Assembly (NCBI GenBank): GCA_965220055.1
Contig: CBDCPE010000004.1
Location: forward strand, 3,038,001-3,102,000
Source of the DNA: Bin87 sp965220055
Lineage (GTDB): Bacteria; Chloroflexota; Dehalococcoidia; Lucifugimonadales; UBA3495
Reading direction: 5' to 3'
DNA: 64,000 bases
Shown: positions 16,518 through 25,131 of the stretch, piece after piece
How positions within the stretch are numbered: position 1 is the stretch's first letter
How the letters are laid out: every line of letters starts with the position of its first letter
Translations under genes and position numbers: made by a program
Notes under the pieces: model-generated
Databases searched by the model: none
What the model saw: only the letters and a program-made list of their open reading frames with translations
What the model was told of the DNA's origin: nothing

Positions 16518-16755
16518 GATCCAGGCCACTGAGCGTTGCCGCGGCGTCGGCCCGATTCTGGCGGTTCGGCCATTGGGTGGCCGAGGTCAGCAGGCCGATG
16601 CTCGCCACGCTCTGGTACAGCTTGGCCTGCGGGAACGAGACTCCGCCGCTAGCTACGACGACTCGATACTCCTGCTCCGACTGGGCAATCCCGTTGTCGG
16701 CCAAGTTCGTTGGCGGCTGATGCCGTTGAGGGGAAGCAGCCGCTTTGGTGGACAA
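16518..16755 (-). other. unrecognised coding-like remnant
   Basis: A minus-strand frame (MSTKAAASPQRHQPPTNLAD, later FPQAKLYQSVASIGLLTSAT) runs into the istB fragment. It may be the start of an unrelated gene cut by the IS21 piece. No family recognised. Confidence 0.25.
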
Positions 16756-16856
16756 TCCCTTGTCTAGTCGGTTCCGATCCCGTCATTGAAGTCCCCAGAT
16801 CAAGTAGGCAGGGATCTTCTGGCCAGGCTGTCCTTCCCAGCGACCCCGTGCGATGG

Positions 16857-19835
16857 TCAGGTCCTCAGAAACTTGGTTACATAGGCCACATCAACTGGCG
16901 GCATTGTAAGTCCAAATCCGGCAATCGCCTCCGCGAACCGGCTGATGTCGTAAGAGCTGGTATCAGACAGGTACGATTCGACTGAGTCCAGAGAGTGAAC
17001 CAGGACTCTCATCTCCATGTCTTCCCCGCGCTCGGCCATTGCTGCCAGCCGTGATTTCCACTCCCCCAATGGGACGCGTTCGGTTGCGTATCCGTGGCGC
17101 TCCATGTAAGCGAAGACCTGGTCGGCGGGGACCGGGTCCTGTTGGACCACGTTGTAAACCTTGCCCAGATGTGCCGGATCGTCTGAAATCCTCGTGATGG
17201 CGGTCACCAAAAAGTCCACGGGGGTCATCTCGAAGAACCAGTCCGGCGCCATGGGAGCGCAACCGAGTCGCGCGCAGGCCTTGATGATCGATGAAAGGAA
17301 GTCATTCGGATTGACCGTGCCGGTTCCGCTGTGGTGGCCTATGTTGCCCGGACGGAAAATGCACACCGGCAGTCCCCGGGAAACCGCGGACCATACCAGC
17401 CGTTCCGCAACCCATTTGGCTTGGTTGTAGCCTCCCTCCATCCTGTCGACGAAGTCGTCAATCTGACTGTTTTCCAGGTAGGGAGTGTCGTCTCCTCCAG
17501 GGAAAACGCCGTTGGATGAAATGTACTGGATTGGCTTTGTTGTAGAGTTGCAGGCGAACTTCAGCACCTCCAACATCCCGCCCACGGTGTGGGGCTTTGC
17601 TGCGGCATAGGGATAGGCGTAGTTGACGGAGGCGGCGCAATGAAATATCAGGTCAATCTCGTCCGAGAGTCGCTGATACTCCTCATCATACAATCCCATC
17701 CGGGGTTGGGTAAGGTCCCCGCTGACAGAGACGATCCTGTGTTGCATGGACTGGCCGGCCAGCCCGTAAAACCTCTGGGTCTCCAGTACTCGGTTGGCGG
17801 ACATCCCCGGGTCGGGATTGGGGTCCCTTGCCAGGCAGTAAAAACGAGTGTCCCGGCTCGTGGCGCGTAGCAGTTCGTCAAGGAGAAAGGCCCCCAGGAA
17901 GCCGGTTGCCCCGGTGATCAGCACCGACGACGCTTCACTCAATCGGCCAACCCGAGCATCGCCTTTCGGCGCGATGTCCGGCGCCAGGGTCGAGTCTTCG
18001 GCCAGCGAAATTCTTGATTCCATGTTCGGCCCTCTATGTTCCAAGTGCGCCGCCAGCTCGCTGATGGTCGGGTATTCGTAGACCTCAGTACCGCTGAGGT
18101 CAATCCCAAACGTCTCTTCGATGCCCAGCGTGAGGGCCAAGCCGGTCAGCGAGTTGCCGCCAAGGTCAAAGAAGTTCCAGTGGTCCTGCAAGGACTCGCT
18201 GTCAACATCCAGGGCTTCGCCCCACAACTCCCGCAAGGCTGTGCGTCGTTCTGTTGCGGTGGCATGCTTCGGGAGCTGCGCCGGCTTCTTGGCGCCGGAC
18301 CCGCCTTTGCGCAGCGCGGGCAAGGCCTTGCGGTCCAGTTTTCCGGTCTGCTGGTTCAACGGGAGCACTTCCATCTCTACGAAATGGCTGGGCACCATGT
18401 AGAGAGGCAAATATCGCTCCAACAGAGTACGCAGGTCTCTGCTGGTTCTGCTGGTGGTGTCCACCTTCCATGTCGCCTGCGGGCCCCGTACCACGTAGGC
18501 CACCAACCGCTTGTTGGTTTCGTCTTCCGTTTCGGCCAGCACCGCTGTATCAGCCACACCACAGTGCTTCCGCAAAGCTTCCTCGATGGCTCCCAGGTAA
18601 ACGCTGTAACCCCTGATCTTGACCATCGAATCGGTTCGCCCAACGATTGTTGTGATCCCCCGCGCATCTACCTCGGCCAGGTCGCCGGTCGCGTAGTACC
18701 TCTCACCATCGAGAGTGACGAACTTCTCCGCGTCCAGATCGGGCCTCTTCAAATAGCCCCGGGCGAGCCCGCGCCCGCCGATGTACAGCTCGCCGACCCC
18801 GCTTGGAGCCAGGGCGGACTGTCCCTCCGGGAGTACGCGGACAGTCACGCCGTCCATCGGTAGCCCCACTGGGCAGGCGTCCATGCCTTCCGTGCTCAAA
18901 TGCGTCAATTCAATGGTGCAGGTGTCGTGAGTCTCGCTGATGCTGTAGGTATTGAAAACGCGGGCAGAAATGGGAAGAAGGTCCAATGCCAGCTTCAACA
19001 GGCTGGTTGGCACTACCTCTCCGTTCAGCCATACCACTCGCAGAGACAACAGCCGGTCGCGCAAGAGTTCAGGGCCTGCCGAGTTCAGGATCCCCTGCAG
19101 CAGGGACGGAGTGAACAGGACCTCCGAAATCCGGTGTTCTGCTATAAACTGGGTGAGGGCCCTGGGAAGGAATACGATGTCATCGGGGATCACGTACACC
19201 GTTCCTCCTTTGAGCAGCGGCCGGAGGAACTCCCACGGGAGGAAGATGTTGCAGGCGACCCGGTCCCCGACGGCATAGGAACTGAACTTGTACCTGGCGA
19301 AGTAGGACGAAATGACGGAGCCGCTGGTCTGCATCACCCCCTTTGGGTCCCCGGTCGTGCCAGAGGTGTAGGGCAGAAAGGCCAGGTCATCGCTTGCAAC
19401 TTCTACCCCGGAGGTTGCGGCATAGCAGTTCCTCCAGGACTGACCGCTGTCAATAGGCAATACATGCGTTCCGGTGATCTGCTTCAACCGGGACAGGTAC
19501 CGCGCCTGGGTGATCACCACCTTGGGCTGCGCTTCTGACAAAATGGCTCGGAGCTGAGGTTCGGGCGAGTCCAGGGCCATGGGCATGAAGGCGGCCCCCG
19601 CCTTCAGAGTACCGATGCTGGCGACGATGTACTCCGGGCAGGTCTCCATGAAAATGCCCACCGGGTCATCCGTTGAGACACCGCGATCCAGAAGATAGGC
19701 TCCCAACGCATCGGTAGCCTGGTCCAGTTCAGCGTAGGATGTCCGCTTACCCCGAAAGACGATTGCCGGGTCGTCCGGCGTGTTGGCCGCTTGTGCTTTG
19801 AAAAGCTGATGTAAACCGCACTCTGTCGAATTCAT
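16857..19835 (-). CDS. NRPS-like A-PCP-reductase protein (carboxylate/amino-acid reductase type)
   Basis: This 992-aa protein has three domains. An adenylation domain (1-510): YTSGTTGDPKG (A3), NTYSISET (A5), YATGDL (A7), GRTDSMVKIRGYSV (A8), QTGKLDRKALP (A10). A carrier domain with the phosphopantetheine serine in DLGGNSLTGL (Ser562). A thioester-reductase domain from ~640 with LITGATGFLG and the catalytic YNQAKW. It should activate a carboxylic or amino acid as AMP ester, load it on the carrier and release it reductively as aldehyde or alcohol, like Lys2 or CAR enzymes. There is no condensation domain. ATG 19835 gives a family-like start; an in-frame ATG at 19868 is possible. A methyltransferase gene is divergent from it. 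Confidence 0.85.
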   Translation of the reverse strand: MNSTECGLHQLFKAQAANTPDDPAIVFRGKRTSYAELDQATDALGAYLLDRGVSTDDPVGIFMETCPEYIVASIGTLKAGAAFMPMALDSPEPQLRAILSEAQPKVVITQARYLSRLKQITGTHVLPIDSGQSWRNCYAATSGVEVASDDLAFLPYTSGTTGDPKGVMQTSGSVISSYFARYKFSSYAVGDRVACNIFLPWEFLRPLLKGGTVYVIPDDIVFLPRALTQFIAEHRISEVLFTPSLLQGILNSAGPELLRDRLLSLRVVWLNGEVVPTSLLKLALDLLPISARVFNTYSISETHDTCTIELTHLSTEGMDACPVGLPMDGVTVRVLPEGQSALAPSGVGELYIGGRGLARGYLKRPDLDAEKFVTLDGERYYATGDLAEVDARGITTIVGRTDSMVKIRGYSVYLGAIEEALRKHCGVADTAVLAETEDETNKRLVAYVVRGPQATWKVDTTSRTSRDLRTLLERYLPLYMVPSHFVEMEVLPLNQQTGKLDRKALPALRKGGSGAKKPAQLPKHATATERRTALRELWGEALDVDSESLQDHWNFFDLGGNSLTGLALTLGIEETFGIDLSGTEVYEYPTISELAAHLEHRGPNMESRISLAEDSTLAPDIAPKGDARVGRLSEASSVLITGATGFLGAFLLDELLRATSRDTRFYCLARDPNPDPGMSANRVLETQRFYGLAGQSMQHRIVSVSGDLTQPRMGLYDEEYQRLSDEIDLIFHCAASVNYAYPYAAAKPHTVGGMLEVLKFACNSTTKPIQYISSNGVFPGGDDTPYLENSQIDDFVDRMEGGYNQAKWVAERLVWSAVSRGLPVCIFRPGNIGHHSGTGTVNPNDFLSSIIKACARLGCAPMAPDWFFEMTPVDFLVTAITRISDDPAHLGKVYNVVQQDPVPADQVFAYMERHGYATERVPLGEWKSRLAAMAERGEDMEMRVLVHSLDSVESYLSDTSSYDISRFAEAIAGFGLTMPPVDVAYVTKFLRT

Positions 19836-20003
19836 GGCACAAGCTCGAGCGCACCCAATCGGCATCAATCAAAACAGATGAAGATACGGCGATTTCGGCG
19901 TTTAGCGCTCATTTTACATTTTCCTCCCGTAAAGTAAACTGTAGTCACAAATATCCAGTCATCTTTCGTCTCCAAAACGCCGTTAGATTCACGGGGTGAA
20001 CCT

Positions 20004-20693
20004 ATGCAATTCGACTCTTTGGACTTCTACCGGGAACACGCCCAGAGGTATTCCCAGCTTTCCCACGAGTACACTCATTCCGTGTACACCGCTGCCTCTC
20101 ACCCCGCCCTGGCTGGGGATCTGGACCTGCACAAGCGGGTTGTCGAACTGGCGTCCGGCAAACGCGGGCTGGACGCGGGATGCGGGGCGGGCGCCCGGGA
20201 CGTTTACCTGTTGTACACTTGGGGGTATAACGTCTACGGGATTGACGCGGTGGAAGAAAACATCAGCCTCGGGAAGGCGCTGCACCCGGAAATCGCTGAC
20301 AGGCTCCGAGTCGCCGACATGAGGGAGCCGCTGGACTTTGAGGCGGGTTTCTTTGATTTCGTCCTGTGCAACGCCGTAATCCAGCATCTGACCCCCGAGA
20401 CCACCGAAACCACCACGATCCCCGAGTTGGCCAGGGTGCTGGCTCCCGGGGGAGTGCTACAGCTGATGTTCAAGACCGGCGCGGGGGTGGCGACCGTCAG
20501 CGACCGCGCCTATGGAGCCGACGGCGTGGACCGGTCCTTTCAGCTCTACGACGAACACCGCTTGTTGAAGATACTGGAGGACTGTGGTTGCTCCCTAGTG
20601 GAAGCGGAAGGGAGCGAAGACCTGGGCGGAATGCTCTATTTCAGCGACCCCAAGCCCATGCGCTATTGCACCTTTTGGGTGAGGAAGGACTAG
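20004..20693 (+). CDS. class I SAM-dependent methyltransferase
   Basis: The 229-aa protein has the SAM-binding motif I LDAGCGAGARD near residue 55, the acidic end of strand 2 (VYGIDAVEENISLG), DFVLCNAVIQHL (motif post II) and LARVLAPGGVLQL (motif III). Such enzymes methylate small molecules. It is transcribed away from the NRPS-like gene with 168 bases between the two starts, so a shared regulatory region is likely, though no operator is evident. The N-terminal helix region FYREHAQRYSQLSHEYTHS probably forms a substrate lid. It could tailor the NRPS-like product; this is inferred from neighbourhood only. Confidence 0.85.
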   Translation: MQFDSLDFYREHAQRYSQLSHEYTHSVYTAASHPALAGDLDLHKRVVELASGKRGLDAGCGAGARDVYLLYTWGYNVYGIDAVEENISLGKALHPEIADRLRVADMREPLDFEAGFFDFVLCNAVIQHLTPETTETTTIPELARVLAPGGVLQLMFKTGAGVATVSDRAYGADGVDRSFQLYDEHRLLKILEDCGCSLVEAEGSEDLGGMLYFSDPKPMRYCTFWVRKD

Positions 20694-20703
20694 GCCGATC
20701 GGA

Positions 20704-21666
20704 TCACAGGGGCACAAGCCGGACATCTAATGTGGAGGCGGTTTCCTGGATCTCGCTTATGGAGAAACCGGCAATCCCAGCCACTTGGCACTTTAGCCCG
20801 GCGTAGGCGGTGGCGAGACGGGTGCAATCCTCCAGCGGCCATCCTGCTCGAAGCCCGTAAATGATGCCGGCCGAAAAGGCCGCGCCGGCGCCGTAACAGT
20901 CCAGCACCGTTACTGCCGGAGGCTTGACTAAATAGACCTCCTGTCCCTGGGCTACCACGCAGCCGTCAGCGCCCTGAGTTACCAGAGCGGTGCCCACGCC
21001 CTGACTGATCAGGGAACTGGCGATGTCCGCAGGGATGCCTGACACTCCGGGTTCGTCCATAGAAACCTGGCAAATGTTGGCATATTTCAACAGGCCCCCC
21101 GTGGCGGGGCTCCTGTTGTATTGCGATTCCAGGTTGAGGAATATGGGCACGCCTTGGGAAAAGGCGGTTTCCATAGCCTCCACCACCCTGGGGCCGTCAT
21201 ACCAGTCAACGTAGAGCAGCCCTGCCCCTGCAAGGATGGTGGGTGTCGGCGCTTCCAACCTGTCCAGGACCACGGGCTCCCGCCGTTGAAAATAGGTGCG
21301 GCCCCCGGTGGCATCCAGGATTCCTACCTCCATCGGAGTTGCCAGCCCCTGGTTGACTCTTTGATCGGTGTGCACTCCCCACGACTTCAGATGTTCCAGG
21401 ACTCTCTCACCGTGATGGTCGGCGCCTACCGGTGAGGAGATAAGCTTGGTCGGGACACCCCACCCGGACAGAATGCAGGCCACGATGGCGGCGTCGTCTC
21501 CCACGGTTTCGACTGAGCCCAGGACCAACGCGCCGCCATTTTTCGGCGGCAGTTCATCTACCATCAAGAGCAGGCAATGGGTCAGAAACCCAAAGCACAC
21601 TACGCCTCCGCTCAGCATTCCGACCGGGTTCAGGCTTTCGCCGGCTGCTGACAGATCAGTCGGCAT
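20704..21666 (-). CDS. PfkB-family carbohydrate kinase-like protein, catalytic Asp replaced
   Basis: The 320-aa ribokinase-fold protein has the N-terminal part (GALVLGSVETVGDDAAIVACILSGWG) and the C-terminal signature region VTVLDCYGAGAAFSAGIIYG. The usual signature is D-T-x-G-A-G-D-x-F-x-A-G; here the second Asp, the catalytic base, is Ala (GAGA), read directly from the DNA at about 20883. The anion-hole GAG is kept. So the protein may bind nucleotide or sugar without normal kinase activity, or use another base. It converges on the methyltransferase gene with an 10-base gap. ATG 21666 has a GAAGGA upstream; an internal Met at residue 17 is also possible. Confidence 0.8.
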   Translation of the reverse strand: MPTDLSAAGESLNPVGMLSGGVVCFGFLTHCLLLMVDELPPKNGGALVLGSVETVGDDAAIVACILSGWGVPTKLISSPVGADHHGERVLEHLKSWGVHTDQRVNQGLATPMEVGILDATGGRTYFQRREPVVLDRLEAPTPTILAGAGLLYVDWYDGPRVVEAMETAFSQGVPIFLNLESQYNRSPATGGLLKYANICQVSMDEPGVSGIPADIASSLISQGVGTALVTQGADGCVVAQGQEVYLVKPPAVTVLDCYGAGAAFSAGIIYGLRAGWPLEDCTRLATAYAGLKCQVAGIAGFSISEIQETASTLDVRLVPL

Positions 21667-21880
21667 AACAAGTTAGATCCTTCGCCTGGAATACCAATTG
21701 CAAGATCCGTAAATCGTTGTGAAATCGCGGCAATCGACGAGCAATGCCAGCCGATGGTAGCGCGGAACCGGATAGATTGTCCACCAAGGAAACGGGGCAG
21801 GAAGCGCAAATGGTCTTACCACTCCTGCCGAAGCTGCAGCGACCGCTGGAGTCGAACTCCCGGCTCAGCCATTCAAAGAC

Positions 21881-22279
21881 TTGCGGGTCGCAAACTCGAA
21901 AACGGTACTGCTTACAGTCCCCTTAGGTCCGCACAAGTGGGTGGGAGGGCACACCTTCGAGTACGAGTTCGACTTGGAGATGCCCGTCAACCCGCACTAT
22001 CAAGCGGAGCAGGCGCCCAAGTCCAAGCCGGTAAAGTCGCGTAAGACTACGTCGACCCTCGAGCCGGCGCCAGCAGCGACGAAACCCAGCAAAGCTGGCA
22101 AAGCCAAGAAACCCAAGCGCGCCCGCCTCACGCCGGAGGAGCTCAAGAAGCTCCGGCGGCAACGCGCGGTCCAAAGACGCCAGAACCGCAAGGAACGCGG
22201 CATCTGCATCGACTGCACCAACCCGGCTGTCGAAGGACAAACCAGGTGCCCCGATTGCGTCGAAAAACGTCGCAACTAG
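21881..22279 (+). CDS. basic protein with C-terminal zinc ribbon
   Basis: This 132-aa frame (TTG start, uncertain) has a very basic Lys/Arg-rich middle (KPSKAGKAKKPKRARLTPEELKKLRRQR, given here as positions ~65-95) and a C-terminal knuckle CIDC-TNPAVEGQTR-CPDC. The same tail type appears without a start codon at 24032-24145. Small basic zinc-ribbon proteins of this kind are common in phage and plasmid-like islands and probably bind nucleic acid. I do not recognise the N-terminal part, which may be non-native. Confidence 0.45.
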   Translation: MRVANSKTVLLTVPLGPHKWVGGHTFEYEFDLEMPVNPHYQAEQAPKSKPVKSRKTTSTLEPAPAATKPSKAGKAKKPKRARLTPEELKKLRRQRAVQRRQNRKERGICIDCTNPAVEGQTRCPDCVEKRRN

Positions 22280-22414
22280 CGTCGCGACAACTAAAAGCAC
22301 CGACGACAGGCGGCTCCGTCCCAATCCCTGACCGCAACATATTGCCCGCGCACGTGGCTGCGCCTAAACTCACCGCCAACAATCTGCCGGCCACACGCCG
22401 ACACCGCTCGGGCG

Positions 22415-22464
22415 GCCGCCTTTGGCCGGTGCTCGACGACCATCGAGCACCGGCCAAAGGCGGC
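22415..22464. promoter_or_regulatory. perfect 22-bp inverted repeat before the start codon
   Basis: Arms 22415-22436 and 22443-22464 are fully complementary (GCCGCCTTTGGCCGG... / ...CCGGCCAAAGGCGGC) with a 6-base loop CGACCA. The right arm ends 8 bases before ATG 22473, covering the place of a ribosome binding site. It could be a translational block, a protein-binding palindrome or a small mobile palindrome. Confidence 0.8.
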
Positions 22465-22472
22465 AAAATATA

Positions 22473-23102
22473 ATGGTAATTCCAGACTGGAACGACCAAC
22501 ACGTAATCCCGACCGTGCGGGACGTCCCAGAGGACGAACAAGGACTGCCGATAAACCGCTCTCCCTTCGGGGCCACTCTGCAGGAACTCGTCCAGTACTT
22601 CGCCATCACACCGGAGCGCATCACCCTCATCCGCGACCTGATGAACTATCGAGACGCCCTCTACGCCGCCGGCGTCGATGATGGCTTCCAATGGATCAAC
22701 GGCAGTTTCGTCGAACACGTCGAACTACAACAATGGCGCGGAAAGGATCCCAAGCCCAACGACATCGACATCGACATCGACATCGACATCGACATCGACA
22801 TCGACATCGACATCGACATCGACATCGACATCGAAACCTTCTATTTCCCTCCAGTCGATCCACCGTCTAACCTAGCCGACCTATTCGACCTCACGGTAAC
22901 CCGAGAGAAATTCAACATCGACGCCTACGCCATAACCTTGGGCACCGAGCTCACCACCCACATGATCCACACCATCTCATACTGGCAAAGCATGTGGTCG
23001 ACCCGAAGACGCGACCACATGCCAAAGGGATTCATCCACGTTGAACTGGACCCCGACAACGACCCACAAGCGCGCCAAGCGCTGAACGAGATCGCGCTAT
23101 GA
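22473..23102 (+). CDS. DUF6932-like nucleotidyltransferase-fold protein with expanded DI repeat
   Basis: The 209-aa protein opens VIPDWNDQHVIPTVR and contains FQWINGSFVEHVE, then PND followed by a (DI)12 run and ETFYFPP. Relatives (DUF6932 type) read GSF-E ... PNDID-V-TF, the GS and DxD pattern of a minimal nucleotidyltransferase. Here the DxD site is a 72-bp (GACATC)12 tract, so 20-odd residues are inserted at the presumed metal site. ATG 22473 is chosen because family members start MIPDWN. The next gene starts in an ATGA overlap, so the two are co-translated. Such pairs may be toxin-antitoxin or defence units; function is not established. Confidence 0.65.
   Translation: MVIPDWNDQHVIPTVRDVPEDEQGLPINRSPFGATLQELVQYFAITPERITLIRDLMNYRDALYAAGVDDGFQWINGSFVEHVELQQWRGKDPKPNDIDIDIDIDIDIDIDIDIDIDIDIETFYFPPVDPPSNLADLFDLTVTREKFNIDAYAITLGTELTTHMIHTISYWQSMWSTRRRDHMPKGFIHVELDPDNDPQARQALNEIAL
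22761..22832 (+). repeat. (GACATC)12 hexanucleotide tract
   Basis: Twelve uninterrupted copies, 72 bases, in frame (Asp-Ile repeats). Length changes by one unit keep the frame. Confidence 0.97.
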
Positions 23103-24031
23103 GCACAGACATGACCTACGCCGAGTACATCTCGTACGCGGCCGAAATCAACACCCTCGAATACCTGCTGGACGGTCTGCCCGAAGACCGGGCAATTGAA
23201 CGAATCGGCTTTGAACACCGCCTACGGCGCGCCCAAGAAAAGATCGACGGCGTACCGGTCCCGTCACGTCCCAAGAAGTGGTTAACCTCATTTCGCGGTG
23301 AACCCGTCCAAGCCGACTACGGCATCGACGCCAACTTCGCCGCTGATGCCATCGCCGTCGCCAGCGACAGCATCAGGTTAACTACCGCCGGCCTGACGGG
23401 AAATCTAGAACAAGCCGGCCAGATCCCGAGAAACGAGCTGGGGCAGCCCATCATCACCGGCGTTACCCTCGGTTCATTCGGCTTCGCGATGGAAGTTCCA
23501 CCAAGGCAGGACAGCCAACACATTCCCAGTGCGCCGGAAGAGGCCATCAATCGGGTGCAGGAACTCCTGCGGTCAGCGCTCGACGGGAATGACGACGACC
23601 TCGCCATTGCAGCAGCACAAATGCACCCCCGCGCCGTCAACAAGGTCAGGCAATTCACCAAACTCATGAAAGACAGACGCGCGCAGTTCACGATGGAGTA
23701 CGAAGGCGACGCCGTTAGCTTCCAGACCGAAGCGGCGATCGATAACGCTCATCGCCGGCTCGTCGACGTCAACGAGGACACCCGAACCAATGACGTGACA
23801 GGCACGATGATCGGCGTCATCCCAACAACGCGCCAGTTCCAGATCAACCCGGACGAAGGAGGCCCCACCCGCGGAACAATTGGTCCGGAAATCCAGGACC
23901 CCTACGACATCGCCGCACGCTTCACCAACCGACGCGTCCGTGCCCGAGTCCGCACCGTGCGGATCGGTCGCGGAGCGCCCAGACACACCCTGCTTGCAGT
24001 ATCCCAGCTGCCGAACCAAGAAAACGCTTAG
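23099..24031 (+). CDS. unknown 310-aa partner of the DUF6932-like gene
   Basis: I do not recognise this family. The start ATG overlaps the upstream stop (ATGA). The N-terminal half is helical and acidic; the middle (QFTKLMKDRRAQFTMEYEGDAVSF) and the C-terminal part (GTMIGVIPTTRQFQIN, then IAARFTNRRVRARVRTVRIG) look like beta-rich segments with a basic C-terminal patch that might bind nucleic acid. No signal peptide or membrane helix. Tight coupling with the nucleotidyltransferase-like gene suggests a two-component module. An in-frame zinc-ribbon coding stretch follows directly after its TAG stop. Confidence 0.55.
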   Translation: MSTDMTYAEYISYAAEINTLEYLLDGLPEDRAIERIGFEHRLRRAQEKIDGVPVPSRPKKWLTSFRGEPVQADYGIDANFAADAIAVASDSIRLTTAGLTGNLEQAGQIPRNELGQPIITGVTLGSFGFAMEVPPRQDSQHIPSAPEEAINRVQELLRSALDGNDDDLAIAAAQMHPRAVNKVRQFTKLMKDRRAQFTMEYEGDAVSFQTEAAIDNAHRRLVDVNEDTRTNDVTGTMIGVIPTTRQFQINPDEGGPTRGTIGPEIQDPYDIAARFTNRRVRARVRTVRIGRGAPRHTLLAVSQLPNQENA

Positions 24032-24145
24032 GCCACCCAGCAACGGAAGGACGTAGCGATATGCCCAGACTGCAAGAACGTCGCCGTTACCGACAAGACC
24101 CGTTGCCCAGACTGCGCCGAGAAACACAGCAAGCGACAATTCTGA
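24032..24145 (+). pseudogene. in-frame zinc-ribbon tail after the stop
   Basis: Continuing in the frame of the 310-aa gene past TAG 24029-24031, 37 codons read VAICPDC-KNVAVTDKTR-CPDCAEKHSKRQF and stop. There is no ATG, GTG or TTG start in it. It resembles the tail of the 21881 protein. Either a domain cut off by a nonsense change or a leftover of another gene. Confidence 0.45.
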
Positions 24146-24239
24146 GAGGCGTTGCACCTTGCCAAGCGTAGCCTCCCCGAAGCCTCCACAAGGGCTGAGT
24201 GGTTCATTCCGTCCAGCCTCTCACTGGTAGTTCCAGCTG

Positions 24240-24872
24240 TTACCAACCGGTGGGTTTGGACACAATTCCCTGGGAGTCAGAGAAGGTGTCGGGAAACTGG
24301 CTAGCGCTCAGGGGACCCGACCGTAGGGGTCTATACCAAGATGCCGCACCGTGCAACTCGAAGCTCCGGCGGCGGCTGGGATCGAAGACGCCCACCTGCT
24401 TCCCCAGCCGGTCCCTAACCATCCCGATGGGCAGCATCAGGTCGGAGTCGTTAGAAATCACCACGGCCAGATCGTACTCGTCGTCGAAGCCGTCCAACAG
24501 CAGGTAGGATGCCAGATTCACGTCAGACCCTTTTTCCTCGGTATCCAGTATTTCCACAGTGCGCGAGCCGGACTGCGGCGGACGTACCAAGGGCCTCCGC
24601 TTGGTCTTCGCCAACAGATGGCCGTAGTGGATGGTCAGGTCGAGCACGGTCGCCAAAGCCCGGAGGTAAGCCTGCTGACGCTGCGCCTGAGTAGGGTCAC
24701 CGGGCCGGTTGGCGACCAGAGCGGTGAAGTAGCGTATCCGACCGATGCAGTGATTTGGCAGGAGCAAACGGACCAGTTGCCCGAGATCCAACCAGCGGTG
24801 GGGCGTTCCCCGCAGGGCACGATAGTACAGGTTCAGACCGTCAATGTAGATGTTGGCGCGAATGGAGTACAT
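24240..24872 (-). CDS. NYN-domain (PIN-like) putative ribonuclease
   Basis: The 210-aa protein starts MYSIRANIYIDGLNLYYRAL and has the acidic sites expected in a NYN/PIN-like nuclease: Asp in YIDGLN, EEKGSDVNLASYLLLDG, and VVISNDSDLMLPI. These form a Mg-binding pocket for RNA cleavage. ATG 24872 is preferred to an upstream extension to 25043, which has no family similarity. A small hairpin (24886-24907) lies in the leader. Related proteins serve in RNA turnover and in some defence islands; it is convergent with the neighbouring DUF6932-type operon. Confidence 0.8.
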   Translation of the reverse strand: MYSIRANIYIDGLNLYYRALRGTPHRWLDLGQLVRLLLPNHCIGRIRYFTALVANRPGDPTQAQRQQAYLRALATVLDLTIHYGHLLAKTKRRPLVRPPQSGSRTVEILDTEEKGSDVNLASYLLLDGFDDEYDLAVVISNDSDLMLPIGMVRDRLGKQVGVFDPSRRRSFELHGAASWYRPLRSGPLSASQFPDTFSDSQGIVSKPTGW

Positions 24873-24885
24873 TCCACAAAAAGCT

Positions 24886-24907
24886 GAGGCTGCCAGACGG
24901 CAGCCTC
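24886..24907. promoter_or_regulatory. hairpin in the leader of the NYN gene
   Basis: 9-bp stem GAGGCTGCC / GGCAGCCTC with 4-base loop AGAC, 14 bases upstream of the start codon. Confidence 0.5.
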
Positions 24908-25131
24908 GCGCCCTGTTGCCGAAGCGGACAGGGGGTGTACCTATTAAGGCTATCCGATTTCCTCGCCGGGTGTCAACCGACGTGAGGGAATTTGGTAGGG
25001 CCGTGCAAAAATGAGGACACCATTGGTGTTTATCTGCGGGCATGACGGAATCCGTCTACCCTGTGATTTTGCCAAAACGGCGAATTTCGTACCGACCTGA
25101 GCCAGGACTCATCAACGGCAGGAGACATCTC

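Noticed and set aside
16186..16755. 189-aa minus-strand frame as a complete gene
   Set aside because: Its second half is istB read in a wrong frame; only the first part might be a remnant.
22761..22832. hexamer tract as regulatory iteron set or CRISPR
   Set aside because: Perfect 6-bp units without spacers, in frame within a gene; a simple sequence repeat.
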